Source: Pseudomonas taetrolens (GTDB lineage: Bacteria > Pseudomonadota > Gammaproteobacteria > Pseudomonadales > Pseudomonadaceae). Taken from it: a DNA stretch of 64,000 bases. Location: NCBI RefSeq assembly GCF_900475285.1, contig NZ_LS483370.1:2804001-2868000 (forward strand), written 5' to 3'. Below are positions 29,002-38,095 of the stretch, piece after piece. The position numbers were made by a program, and so were the translations under genes. Each line of letters opens with the position of its first letter. Position 1 is the first letter of the stretch. The notes beneath the pieces were generated by a model. The model had not been told where the DNA came from and did no database searches. It saw only the letters and a program-made list of their open reading frames with translations.

Positions 29002-30357
29002 ATGGCAATGACTAAACCACGTGTAAAAAAAGCCTTGGTGATCGGACTTCTCCTGGCTCTGGCGGCTGCCATCGGTGGCGGTTTTCTAATCTGGGAGACC
29101 TTTTACAAGGGCAATGCGGGCTATCCGCTCAAGGTCATCAAGCAGGCCGATGCGTTGCAGGACCGTATTCTTTCGTTCGACAGCCATATCACCGTGCCCC
29201 TTGAGTTCGGCACTGCCGGCAATGAAGCCGACAAGGATGGCCCCGGTCAGTTCGATCTGGTCAAAGCGGCCAAGGGACGCTTGTCGGGTGCCGCGCTGAC
29301 CGTCTTTGGCTGGCCGGAAATCTGGAACGGCCCCAATGCCCCCCATCGTCCGACCGCTGGCTTTGTCGAGGCCGCACGCAACGAGCAGCAAGCGCGCTAC
29401 ACCATCATCACCGGCATGGTGCGCGATTTTCCTGAGCGGGTCGGGATCGCCTACACCCCGGATGACTTCCGGCGCCTGCATGGCGAAGGCAAGTTCGCGG
29501 TGTTTATCAGCATGCTCAATGCCTATCCGTTAGGCAACGACCTCAACCAGCTCGACCTGTGGGCCGCGCGCGGCATGCGCATGTTCGGTTTCAGCTACGT
29601 AGGCAATAACGACTGGGCCGATTCATCACGCCCGCTGCCGTTTTTCAATGACACGCCGGATGCACTCAACGGGTTGTCCGACACTGGCAAACAGGCCGTT
29701 CAGCGCCTGAACGACCTGGGAGTGATCATCGACGTGTCACAAATGTCGAGCAAAGCCCTGGAGCAAGTCAGCCAGCTCAGCCGCACGCCGATGGTGGCTT
29801 CGCATTCGGCCCCCCGTGCCCTGGTGGATATCCCGCGCAATCTGAGCGACAAGGAGATGCAACTGATCAAGGACAGCGGCGGCGTGGTGCAGATCGTGGG
29901 TTTCCCCACCTACCTGCGACCCTTGAGCCAGCCCAGCCAGGACAAGCTCAACAGCCTGCGCAGCCAGTTTGACCTGCAGCCTTTGCGCAGCCTGGAAATG
30001 GCCCTGATGCCTGGCGATGCGATCATCACCGTGTGGCCCGAGCAGCGCTTCGGCGAATACGCCAGCGGTCTGTATGGGATCGTCGAGGAAGAGCCCAAAG
30101 CCACGCTCAAGGATTACGGCGACGCCATTGATTACGCCGTCAAGAAAATCGGCATCGATCATGTCGGCATCAGTTCCGACTTTAACGATGGCGGCGGCCT
30201 GGAGGGCTGGAAGGATGTCAGCCAGACCCGCAACGTCACCGCTGAGTTGCTGCAGCGCGGCTATTCAGAGGCCGATATTGCCAAACTTTGGGGCGGCAAC
30301 TTCTTGCGGGTGTGGGACACCGTGCAAAAAGCCGCCAAGCCGACACCTACTCATTAA
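29002..30357 (+). CDS. pvdM: Pyoverdine maturation protein PvdM (dipeptidase-like)
   Basis: Protein of 451 aa of the renal-dipeptidase-like (M19) family with an N-terminal membrane anchor (about residues 12-33), placing it in the periplasm. PvdM is reported to be needed for ferribactin oxidation by PvdP during periplasmic pyoverdine maturation. The normal zinc motif HxD reads HIT in DSHITVP, so ordinary dipeptidase activity is doubtful. A second in-frame ATG at 29008 has slightly better ribosome-site spacing. A PvdS box lies upstream and pvdO follows within 15 bp. In P. aeruginosa pvdN separates pvdM and pvdO; it is missing here. Confidence 0.87.
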   Translation: MAMTKPRVKKALVIGLLLALAAAIGGGFLIWETFYKGNAGYPLKVIKQADALQDRILSFDSHITVPLEFGTAGNEADKDGPGQFDLVKAAKGRLSGAALTVFGWPEIWNGPNAPHRPTAGFVEAARNEQQARYTIITGMVRDFPERVGIAYTPDDFRRLHGEGKFAVFISMLNAYPLGNDLNQLDLWAARGMRMFGFSYVGNNDWADSSRPLPFFNDTPDALNGLSDTGKQAVQRLNDLGVIIDVSQMSSKALEQVSQLSRTPMVASHSAPRALVDIPRNLSDKEMQLIKDSGGVVQIVGFPTYLRPLSQPSQDKLNSLRSQFDLQPLRSLEMALMPGDAIITVWPEQRFGEYASGLYGIVEEEPKATLKDYGDAIDYAVKKIGIDHVGISSDFNDGGGLEGWKDVSQTRNVTAELLQRGYSEADIAKLWGGNFLRVWDTVQKAAKPTPTH

Positions 30358-30372
30358 GTGAAGCCGCCAACC

Positions 30373-31257
30373 ATGCCAACGTTACCTGCTTTGTTTCGCC
30401 TGCCTTTCGCCTTTGCTTTCGCCAGCCTGCTGCCCTCCATCGCCCACGCCAATGCCCCGGTCAGCGTCGATGCCAAACCGGGTACCGTGTTCCAGGACTG
30501 CAAGGACTGCCCGCCAATGGTGGTCCTGCCGACGGGCAGTTTCGTGATGGGCACCCCGGACGATGAAGTCGGTCGTGAGCCCGATGAAGGGCCTATGCAC
30601 ACCGTGACCTTCAGCAAACCCGTGGCCATCAGCCGCTTCCAGGTCACTGCCGGGGAGTTTGACGCCTATATCAAGGAGACCGGCGTCAGGATCGCCGACG
30701 GTGACGACCGGCCGGGGCGCGCATGCATTGCCGGAAAACCACGCTACCCCCAAGGCCCTCGTCAACCCGCAGTATGCATGGACTTTGCCGATGTCGAGAA
30801 CTACGTAGCCTGGATCTCGAAAAAGACCGGCAAACCGTATCGCATGGTCAGCGAAGCCACACGCGAGTATGCCGCCCGGGCAGGTTCGAGAGGGCCGTTC
30901 CCGTTCCCGATGGACCCGGGCGAGACCTACAGCATTGCCCGGCACGCCAACACTTATGGCCCGACGGATGGCTACAGCTACAGCTCTCCGGCGGGCAGCT
31001 ACCCGCCCAATGCATTCGGTGTGTACGACATGCATGGCAACGTCTACGAATGGCTGGCGGACTGCAAACACCCTGATTACGTCGGGGCCCCGGTGGATGG
31101 CAGCGCCTGGATCACCGGCAGTACCTGCGAACTGCGCCAGATCCGCGGCAATGACTGGGGCGAAGCACCGGTATTCTCACGCTCGGGCAACCGCAACGAC
31201 ATTTATCCGCACACCCGTGGCGACTGGATCGGCTTCCGGGTTGAACGTGATCTTTAA
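30373..31257 (+). CDS. pvdO: Pyoverdine chromophore maturation protein PvdO
   Basis: Periplasmic protein of 294 aa: signal peptide (1-26, ending IAHANA) followed by a formylglycine-generating-enzyme/sulfatase-modifying fold (VVLPTGSFVMGTPDDEVGR, then AFGVYDMHGNVYEWLADC and the C-terminal GDWIGFRVERD). PvdO oxidises dihydropyoverdine to the mature fluorescent chromophore. An in-frame GTG overlapping the pvdM stop (30358) is an alternative start; neither has a clear ribosome site, which suggests coupling to pvdM. A hairpin follows the gene. Confidence 0.87.
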   Translation: MPTLPALFRLPFAFAFASLLPSIAHANAPVSVDAKPGTVFQDCKDCPPMVVLPTGSFVMGTPDDEVGREPDEGPMHTVTFSKPVAISRFQVTAGEFDAYIKETGVRIADGDDRPGRACIAGKPRYPQGPRQPAVCMDFADVENYVAWISKKTGKPYRMVSEATREYAARAGSRGPFPFPMDPGETYSIARHANTYGPTDGYSYSSPAGSYPPNAFGVYDMHGNVYEWLADCKHPDYVGAPVDGSAWITGSTCELRQIRGNDWGEAPVFSRSGNRNDIYPHTRGDWIGFRVERDL

Positions 31258-31273
31258 GTCCCGCTGAACAATG

Positions 31274-31305
31274 CCTGCCGCCGCGACCCTGGTCGCAGCG
31301 GCAGG
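31274..31305 (+). terminator. Hairpin between pvdO and pvdE
   Basis: Inverted repeat CCTGCCGC/GCGGCAGG enclosing a second CGAC/GTCG stem, 17 nt after the pvdO stop, without a T-run. It is probably a factor-dependent terminator or 3' structure closing the pvdMO transcript. Confidence 0.42.
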
Positions 31306-31323
31306 CCAACCGCATTGCTGCGC

Positions 31324-31347
31324 TAAATCCCCGCGCCAACCACTCGT
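31324..31347 (+). promoter_or_regulatory. PvdS (iron-starvation) promoter upstream of pvdE
   Basis: TAAAT at 31324-31328, exactly 16 nt, then CGT at 31345-31347, matching the PvdS consensus. It lies 43 nt before the pvdE ATG, so pvdE has its own iron-starvation promoter separate from the one for pvdMO. Confidence 0.85.
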
Positions 31348-31390
31348 TCACAAGAGACTGCCCTTCCCTTGATCCAAGGAACTCTTGTTT

Positions 31391-33055
31391 ATGAGCCAGC
31401 CCGCTATGCCCCGGACCTCGCCCGGGGTTCTGAGAGAACTGTTGACCCTGCTCAAGCCGTTCCGGCTCATTGTCAGCCTGTCCGTCCTGCTGGGGATGAT
31501 CGGCGGGTTGAGCGTGACGGTGCTGCTTGCAACCATCAACAGCGCCCTGCATGCCGAAAGCGGTCTGACCTCACAGGTTGTCGCGCTGTTTGCCGGGCTG
31601 TGCGTACTGGCCTTGCTCAGCAGCATTTGCTCGGACATCGGCAGCAACTATGTGGGCCAGCACATCATCGCCCGGTTGCGCAAAACGCTCGGCGAAAAAG
31701 TGCTTTCGGCCCCGATCTCGCAAATCGAGCGTTATCGCAGCCATCGGCTGATCCCGGTGCTGACCCATGACGTCGACACCATCAGCGACTTTGCCTTTGC
31801 GTTCGCGCCACTGGCCATCTCACTGACTGTAACCCTCGGCTGCATGGGGTACCTGGCCATGCTCTCGTGGCCGATGTTTTTAATGATGCTGGTGGCCATC
31901 GTGATCGGCACGGTCATTCAGTACATCGCCCGCGGTTATGGCCTGAACGGTTTCTCCGAAGCCCGGGAAGCCGAAGACGAACTGCAAAAGCATTACAACG
32001 CGATTGCCGAGGGTGCCAAGGAGCTGCGCATCCACCGCCCTCGCCGCCAACGCATGTTTGTCTCGGGAATTCAGCGCACCGCGCAAAAAATCTGTGACAT
32101 CCAGGTGCGCTCGATCAACACCTTTGTGATCGCCAAAAGCCTGGGCTCGATGCTGTTTTTCGTGGTCATCGGCCTCGCGCTGGCCATGCAGTCACTGTGG
32201 CCCAGCGCCAACCCGGGGGTCATCAGCGGCTTTGTGCTTGTGTTGTTGTACATGAAAGGCCCGCTGGAGCATTTGATCAGCACCCTGCCGATCATCAGCC
32301 GGGCACAAATCGCGTTCCGGCGCATTGCGGACTTGTCCGAACAGTTCAACTCCCCCGAACCGCACTTGCTGCTCAATGAGCAAGGTGCCCAGGGCAAAAC
32401 GGTGCAGAACCTGGCGCTGGTCGACGTTAATTACAGTTTCCCGGCGGTGGATGGCAGCGCGCCGTTCCGGCTCGGGCCGGTAAACCTTACGATCAATCAG
32501 GGCGACATCGTGTTTATCGTCGGCGAAAACGGCTGCGGCAAAACCACCCTGATCAAATTGCTGCTGGGGCTGTATGCACCGCAACAGGGTGAAATCCGCC
32601 TTGACGGGCAGCCCGTGACCGCCGAAACACGCGATGACTATCGCCAGCTATTCACCACGGTGTTTGCCGATTACTACCTGTTCGACGACGTGGTGCAAGG
32701 CGACATGCGCATCCCCCAGGATGCCGAGCAATACCTCAAGCGCCTGGAAATTGCGCACAAGGTCAGTATTACCGACGGACAGTTCAGTACCACCGACCTC
32801 TCTACCGGACAGCGCAAACGCCTGGCACTGATCAATGCCTGGCTCGAAGAGCGCCCGGTGCTGGTGTTCGATGAGTGGGCCGCCGATCAGGACCCGACCT
32901 TCCGCCGGATTTTCTACACCGAGCTGCTGCCGGACCTCAAGCGGATGGGCAAAACCATCATCGTGATCTCCCACGACGACCGCTACTTCGATGTGGCCGA
33001 CCAACTGGTGCGCATGGACAGCGGCAAGGTCAGCACCGCGCTCGACATCGCCTGA
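31391..33055 (+). CDS. pvdE: Pyoverdine precursor ABC exporter PvdE
   Basis: Fused membrane/ATPase half-transporter of the cyclic-peptide exporter type (554 aa). Six membrane segments occupy about residues 1-320 and the nucleotide-binding domain about 340-550. Walker A is GENGCGKTTL, the signature reads LSTGQ instead of LSGGQ, and Walker B ends VLVFDEWAADQDP, all typical of PvdE. It moves acylated ferribactin into the periplasm. The ATG at 31391 has AAGGAA upstream; an in-frame TTG at 31385 is rejected. It stands between the PvdS box and fpvA, as in other pseudomonads, except that pvdF is not present. Confidence 0.92.
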   Translation: MSQPAMPRTSPGVLRELLTLLKPFRLIVSLSVLLGMIGGLSVTVLLATINSALHAESGLTSQVVALFAGLCVLALLSSICSDIGSNYVGQHIIARLRKTLGEKVLSAPISQIERYRSHRLIPVLTHDVDTISDFAFAFAPLAISLTVTLGCMGYLAMLSWPMFLMMLVAIVIGTVIQYIARGYGLNGFSEAREAEDELQKHYNAIAEGAKELRIHRPRRQRMFVSGIQRTAQKICDIQVRSINTFVIAKSLGSMLFFVVIGLALAMQSLWPSANPGVISGFVLVLLYMKGPLEHLISTLPIISRAQIAFRRIADLSEQFNSPEPHLLLNEQGAQGKTVQNLALVDVNYSFPAVDGSAPFRLGPVNLTINQGDIVFIVGENGCGKTTLIKLLLGLYAPQQGEIRLDGQPVTAETRDDYRQLFTTVFADYYLFDDVVQGDMRIPQDAEQYLKRLEIAHKVSITDGQFSTTDLSTGQRKRLALINAWLEERPVLVFDEWAADQDPTFRRIFYTELLPDLKRMGKTIIVISHDDRYFDVADQLVRMDSGKVSTALDIA

Positions 33056-33066
33056 GCCCTCCCGCA

Positions 33067-33105
33067 GACGCAATACGGTTGTGCTGAACACGACCGTATT
33101 GCGTC
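33067..33105 (+). terminator. Hairpin downstream of pvdE
   Basis: Perfect 13-bp stem GACGCAATACGGT/ACCGTATTGCGTC, 11 nt after the pvdE stop, without a T-run. It is a likely transcript end or stabilising structure between pvdE and fpvA. Confidence 0.5.
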
Positions 33106-33195
33106 GTGAGCATGCTCATTGCCACCGGGGTTTCGGGGCGTCTTGCAAAAAAAATCAAGTATTCGCGGAACTGTTTCCGGTTTATCAATCGTGCT

Positions 33196-33219
33196 GCGTC
33201 TAATAACTATTCCCATTAA
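33196..33219 (+). promoter_or_regulatory. Candidate iron-regulated promoter of fpvA
   Basis: GCGTCTAATAACTATTCCCATTAA, 39 nt before the fpvA start, resembles an ECF -10 element (CGTCTA) overlapped by a Fur-like AT-rich half site. No convincing -35 or TAAAT-N16-CGT box is visible, so this is only a candidate. Confidence 0.3.
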
Positions 33220-33257
33220 CAAAAAAGAATTTTCCTTTCCTGGAGCCTAGGCACGCA

Positions 33258-35732
33258 ATGCAACGACCACACTTGAGCCGGACCCCCCTTTCGATCGCCA
33301 CGCAGCCTCAGCGCCTGCGCCGTACTCTGTTGTCCAGTGCCCTGATGGCGTCTGTATTGCTGGGATCATCCATTGCCCAGGCGGCTGCGGTGAACGTGAA
33401 TATTCCGGCGCAATCGTTGAGCAGCGCCCTGCATGAACTGGGTAAACAGGCCAATCTGCAAATTCTGTACAGCCCGGATCAGGTTCAGGGTATCAACTCG
33501 CGCTCGGTGTCGGGTTCGCTGGAGCCGGTCAAGGCCCTGGAAACCCTGCTGCAAGGCAGCGGCATCTCCTACCAGCTCAATGGTGACACGGTGACTCTCG
33601 AGGCCAGGCAAGGCAATGGTCTGGAGCTGGGTGCCACAACCATTTCCGGACAAGGGCTTGGAACAGCGCTGACCACTGAAGACACCGGTTCATACACCAC
33701 CGGTGCCAGCAACAGCTCGACCAAACTGCCGCTGTCGATCCGCGAAACACCGCAGACCGTGACCGTGATCACCCGCCAGAACATGGACGATCAAGGTGCG
33801 CAGAGCATCAGCGATGTGTTGCGCAATGCGCCGGGGATTTCCACGCAGGCCTACGACAGCGACCGCATGGAGTTCTCGGCGCGCGGCTATGCCATCACCA
33901 ATTTCCAGTACGACGGTGTCAACTCCTTGTATGACGGCGTGTTCGATGAAGGCGCGACCAAGGTCGACATGGCGTTGTATGACCGCGTCGATATCGTCAA
34001 GGGCGCGACCGGCCTGCTGTCCGGCTCCGGCGACCCTTCTGCCACCGTCAACCTGATCCGCAAAAAACCGACCCGCGAGTTCAAGGCTTCGATCACCGGC
34101 AGCGTCGGTTCATGGGACAACTACCGTACCGAAGGCGATATTTCCGGTTCGTTGAATGACGATGGCAGCGTGCGCGGGCGACTGGTGGCAGCCTATCAGG
34201 ATGCCGATTCGTACCTCGACCACTACTCGAAAAAGAACGAGGTGTTCTACGGCATTGTTGAAGCCGACATCACCCCCGACACACTGTTCACCTTCGGCAT
34301 GGACTACCAGAACATCAAGCCGCGCGGCTCATCCTGGACCGGCAATCCGTATTATTTTTCCGACTACAGCAAAACGGACTTCAGCCGCTCGTTCAACCCG
34401 TCCACCGACTGGAGCCGCCGTGACGTAAAAGCCCAAACCGTTTTCGCCTCCCTTGAGCACCGCTTTGCCAACGACTGGAAAGTCAAAGGCACCCTGACCC
34501 AGCAGACCAATGACCATGACACCCAACTGGGCTCGGCCAGCGGCGGACGACCTGATCCGGTGACCGGTGAAGGCATGTTCTTCTACTGGGGCAAGTGGGA
34601 AGGCCATCGCGTACAGAACACCGCCGATATCAATGCCAGCGGCCCGTTCAGCCTGTTTGGCCGTGAACATGAACTGGTGGTGGGTTACACCTCGCAAGCC
34701 TCCAGACAAACCGGGGCAACCTTTGACGGCTCCCAATTCGGCCTGGTACCTGGCAGCATCTTTGACTGGACCGGCCACTACCCGCAGCCGGACTTCCCGA
34801 AAAACGGCAAGTATGAAACCAACGAACGGCAGAACAGCGCCTACCTTGCGGCCCGCTTCAAGCCTACTGACGACTTGTCGCTGATCCTGGGCAGCCGTCT
34901 GAGCGACTTCAAGTACGACAACACTTACAGCTATTACGTACAAACCTCTACCTTCCAGGACAACCGCACCAGCTCCAAGCAACACGGCCGAGTGACGCCT
35001 TACGCCGGTGTGGTGTACGACCTGAACGACACCTACTCGCTCTACAGCAGCTACACCTCGATCTACAAACCGGTCACCGAAAAAAGCGCTTCCGGCACCA
35101 CCCTCGCCCCCACTGAAGGCAACAGCTACGAAATCGGCTTGAAGGCGGCGTACTTCGACGGCCGCCTGAATGCCAGCGCGGCGGTGTTCCGTACCGATCA
35201 GAAAAAACTGCCAGTGCAGATCGGCACCAACGTCAACACCAACGAAGGCATCTACGAGAGCATTGACGGTGCCACCACCAAGGGCGTCGAATTTGAACTG
35301 GCCGGTGAGCTGCTGCCGGACTGGAACGTCATGGCCGGCTACACCTATGCCCAGACCAAAACCGCTGATGGCGATCGTCTGTATGGCTACCCGCTGGAAA
35401 CCACCAAGCCGGAAAACGTGGCGCGGGTGTTCACCACCTATCGCCTGCCGGGCATGCTGAACAAAGTCACCGTCGGCGGTGGCGTGAACTGGCAGAGCCC
35501 GTTCTACGGCAAGATCTACAACGATGCGAAAGGCGACTACGACATCATCGAACAGCACAGCTATGCGCTGGTTAACCTGATGACCCGCTACGAGTACAAC
35601 GAACATCTGGCCTTCAACCTCAATGCCAACAACGTCTTCGACAAGAAGTACCTGTCCGGCCTGGGCAACTTCAACACCACCTACTACGGCGAGCCACGCA
35701 GCTTGATGCTCACCACCAAATACACCTTCTAA
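33258..35732 (+). CDS. fpvA: TonB-dependent ferripyoverdine receptor
   Basis: Outer-membrane siderophore receptor of 824 aa. It has a signal peptide (about 1-43), an STN signalling domain (about 45-117; IPAQSLSSALHELGKQANL) as in receptors that signal to an anti-sigma factor, then the plug domain (from SIRETPQTVTVITRQ) and a 22-strand-type barrel ending with the terminal Phe (TTKYTF). The STN domain implies partner FpvR/FpvI/PvdS proteins, none of which are in this window. Adjacency to pvdE supports fpvA, but ligand specificity cannot be read from sequence. Confidence 0.88.
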   Translation: MQRPHLSRTPLSIATQPQRLRRTLLSSALMASVLLGSSIAQAAAVNVNIPAQSLSSALHELGKQANLQILYSPDQVQGINSRSVSGSLEPVKALETLLQGSGISYQLNGDTVTLEARQGNGLELGATTISGQGLGTALTTEDTGSYTTGASNSSTKLPLSIRETPQTVTVITRQNMDDQGAQSISDVLRNAPGISTQAYDSDRMEFSARGYAITNFQYDGVNSLYDGVFDEGATKVDMALYDRVDIVKGATGLLSGSGDPSATVNLIRKKPTREFKASITGSVGSWDNYRTEGDISGSLNDDGSVRGRLVAAYQDADSYLDHYSKKNEVFYGIVEADITPDTLFTFGMDYQNIKPRGSSWTGNPYYFSDYSKTDFSRSFNPSTDWSRRDVKAQTVFASLEHRFANDWKVKGTLTQQTNDHDTQLGSASGGRPDPVTGEGMFFYWGKWEGHRVQNTADINASGPFSLFGREHELVVGYTSQASRQTGATFDGSQFGLVPGSIFDWTGHYPQPDFPKNGKYETNERQNSAYLAARFKPTDDLSLILGSRLSDFKYDNTYSYYVQTSTFQDNRTSSKQHGRVTPYAGVVYDLNDTYSLYSSYTSIYKPVTEKSASGTTLAPTEGNSYEIGLKAAYFDGRLNASAAVFRTDQKKLPVQIGTNVNTNEGIYESIDGATTKGVEFELAGELLPDWNVMAGYTYAQTKTADGDRLYGYPLETTKPENVARVFTTYRLPGMLNKVTVGGGVNWQSPFYGKIYNDAKGDYDIIEQHSYALVNLMTRYEYNEHLAFNLNANNVFDKKYLSGLGNFNTTYYGEPRSLMLTTKYTF

Positions 35733-35750
35733 GCGTTCGTCCGCTTCCAG

Positions 35751-35783
35751 CCAAAGCCCCGGGTCATTTGCCCCGGGCTTTGG
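35751..35783 (+). terminator. Terminator downstream of fpvA
   Basis: Perfect 13-bp stem CCAAAGCCCCGGG/CCCGGGGCTTTGG (short loop) 18 nt after the fpvA stop, followed by CGTTTGGG. It is a likely intrinsic terminator with a short tail. Confidence 0.7.
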
Positions 35784-35890
35784 CGTTTGGGCCCTCAAGC
35801 ACTCGCGCTGCGCAACTTATTAGCGGGTCAATACGTGCCGCGCCGTCCTCCAGCCCTTACACTGATGGCCCCTTGCACACTGGCGCGATC

Positions 35891-36754
35891 ATGGACCTCG
35901 ACCTGGCCCGTACCTTCCTCGAAATCGTTCGCTACGGCAGCCTCGCGGGCGCCGCAGAGAAACTCCATGTCACCCAGACGGCCGTAACCGCGCGGGTGCA
36001 AAAACTCGAAGCCTTGCTCGGCGTAACACTGTTTGTGCGTAACCGGGCCGGCGCCCGCCTGACTTCCGACGGTGAAGCCTTCGTGGTGTATGCCAATCAA
36101 CTGTTGCACACCTGGGAAGCCGCGCGACGTGATCTTCCCCGCCCCGAAGGAATGCACCAGATGTTGCATATCGGCGGTGAAGTCAGCCTGTGCAATCCAC
36201 TGATCCTGAGCTGGGCCAAAGCTTTGCGTCAACACCTCGCCACCCACGCCTTGCGAGTGCAGATCCGTGACGGCGAGCAGTTGCTGCGACAGGTTGAAAT
36301 GGGCCTGCTGGACGCCGCGCTGGTGTACCAGCCGACCTATTGGCCCGGGGTGCAGGTCGAGCAGTTGCTCGAAGAAAAACTGATCCAGATTCGCCGACCT
36401 GCTCTGCCCGAGCCTTATGTGTATGTGGACTGGGGTGAAGACTTTCGTCTGCGGCACGACGCGGCCCTGCCCGACAAGTCACGGGCGGCCATCAGTTTCA
36501 ATCTGGGACCGGTAGCCCTGCACTACATTCTGGAAAACGGCGGCAGTGGCTATTTCCGTACACGCGTGGTCAAGAGCTACCTGGACAGCGGCGTGCTCGA
36601 ACGCGTACCCAAGGCCCCGGAGTTCAGCTATCCGACCTATCTGGTGTACTCCCGCGAACGCGACAGCGCCGCCTTGCAACAGGCCATTGAGCTGCTGCGG
36701 GAAATGGTCAAGGAAGACGGCGACTGGTCGCAGCGCTGGGGACCGGAGATTTAA
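35891..36754 (+). CDS. LysR-family transcriptional regulator
   Basis: LTTR of 287 aa beginning MDLDLARTFLEIVRYGSLAG, with the helix-turn-helix AAEKLHVTQTAVTARVQKLE and a C-terminal substrate-binding domain. The frame is open to 35768, but the ATG at 35891 is the family start. It lies between fpvA and the sugar isomerase gene on the same strand, 93 bp before the latter. Targets are unknown; the isomerase gene is a possible one. Confidence 0.9.
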   Translation: MDLDLARTFLEIVRYGSLAGAAEKLHVTQTAVTARVQKLEALLGVTLFVRNRAGARLTSDGEAFVVYANQLLHTWEAARRDLPRPEGMHQMLHIGGEVSLCNPLILSWAKALRQHLATHALRVQIRDGEQLLRQVEMGLLDAALVYQPTYWPGVQVEQLLEEKLIQIRRPALPEPYVYVDWGEDFRLRHDAALPDKSRAAISFNLGPVALHYILENGGSGYFRTRVVKSYLDSGVLERVPKAPEFSYPTYLVYSRERDSAALQQAIELLREMVKEDGDWSQRWGPEI

Positions 36755-36847
36755 GCGGGATTAAAGCTTTCAGCTTTTCACTTTGCAGCCAATCCCTTAG
36801 GCTGCGAACGCTGGATCAACAAGGCTGTTCAACCGCACAGGTGGCCC

Positions 36848-38092
36848 ATGACCGATCTCCCCCATGCCCGCGACAGCTGGCTAAGCTCCGTATCCCATCA
36901 ACAATGGCTGCAGGACCAGGGCCAGGCGCTACTGGACTTCGCCAAGGCCTCCCGCGTGCCTGACGGTTTTGCCAGCCTGGACCGATTCGGCCAACGTCCA
37001 AATGACGCCCCTGCAGATACCGTGACCACCGCGCGCATGGTTCACAGCTTCGCCCTCGCCCATATCCAGGGGCTGCCAGGCTGCGCGCCGCTGATCGATC
37101 ACGGGCTGGCGGCGCTCGACGGGCCATTGCGCGATGCCGAACATGGCGGCTGGTTCGCCGCTCCCCGGGCTCAAGACGGCAACACCCGCAAAGCCGCGTA
37201 TCTGCATGCGTTTGTGGCCCTGGCAGCCGGCTCGGCGGCCGTGGCCGGGCGTGGCGGCTCGGCAAACTTGCTGGGTGATGCGGTAGAAGTGCTCGAAGCG
37301 CATTTCTGGTCAGAGGAGGAAGGCGCCTTGCTGGAGTCTTTTGCCAACGACTGGAGTGACTGCGAAGCGTATCGCGGAGCCAACAGCAACATGCACGGCA
37401 CCGAAGCCTTTCTGTCGCTGGCCGACGTGCTGGACGAAGACCTGTGGCTCGATCGTGCCCTGCGGATCGCCGAGCGTGTGATCCACCAGCAGGCGGCTCA
37501 ATCCGATTACCTGCCGGTTGAGCATTTCGATGCCCTGTGGCAACCCCTGCCCGACTACAACCGAGACAACCCGGCCGATGGTTTTCGCCCTTTCGGCAAA
37601 ACACCGGGGCATGCCTTTGAATGGGCGCGCCTGCTCTTGCACCTTGAAGCTGCACGCAAGCAACGGGGACTGCCCTGCCCCGACTGGCTGCTGGAGGATG
37701 CCCGGCACCTGTTCCACAGCGCGTGCACCTATGGCTGGAATGTCGATGGCAATACCGGGATTGTCTACACCCTGGACTGGGACAACCGGCCGGTGGTGCG
37801 CGAGCGCCTGCACTGGACCCTGGCCGAAGCCGCAGCAGCCGCCGCCGCGCTGGTGCAACGTACCGGCGAGCTGGGTTATGAAGACTGGTATCAACGGTTC
37901 TGGGATTACATCGACCTGCACATGATCGATCGCCGTGATGGCAGTTGGCACCATGAACTGGGCCCGGACAATCTGCCGTCTGAAACCATCTGGCCCGGCA
38001 AGCCTGATCTTTACCATGCCTACCAGGCCACGCTGTTACCGCGCCTGCCGCTGGCGATCAGCCTGGCCAGCGCACTTAAACTGCGGCGTTAG
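36848..38092 (+). CDS. AGE-family epimerase/isomerase (mannose isomerase-like)
   Basis: N-acylglucosamine 2-epimerase superfamily protein of 414 aa with an (alpha/alpha)6 barrel. Conserved features include RMVHSFALAH (about residues 60-69), HGGWF, KAAYLHAFVALAAG, NSNMHGTEAFL, GHAFEWARLLLHL and the C-terminal KPDLYHAYQA. These catalytic His/Arg/Glu positions match bacterial mannose isomerases and YihS-type aldose-ketose isomerases better than the true GlcNAc epimerases, but the substrate is inferred. AGGTGG lies just before the ATG. It is probably cytosolic sugar metabolism, perhaps under the upstream LysR. Confidence 0.88.
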   Translation: MTDLPHARDSWLSSVSHQQWLQDQGQALLDFAKASRVPDGFASLDRFGQRPNDAPADTVTTARMVHSFALAHIQGLPGCAPLIDHGLAALDGPLRDAEHGGWFAAPRAQDGNTRKAAYLHAFVALAAGSAAVAGRGGSANLLGDAVEVLEAHFWSEEEGALLESFANDWSDCEAYRGANSNMHGTEAFLSLADVLDEDLWLDRALRIAERVIHQQAAQSDYLPVEHFDALWQPLPDYNRDNPADGFRPFGKTPGHAFEWARLLLHLEAARKQRGLPCPDWLLEDARHLFHSACTYGWNVDGNTGIVYTLDWDNRPVVRERLHWTLAEAAAAAAALVQRTGELGYEDWYQRFWDYIDLHMIDRRDGSWHHELGPDNLPSETIWPGKPDLYHAYQATLLPRLPLAISLASALKLRR

Positions 38093-38095
38093 CCT

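Noticed and set aside
34329..35798. 489-codon minus-strand frame opposite fpvA
   Set aside because: Shadow of the receptor gene caused by GC-rich third positions.
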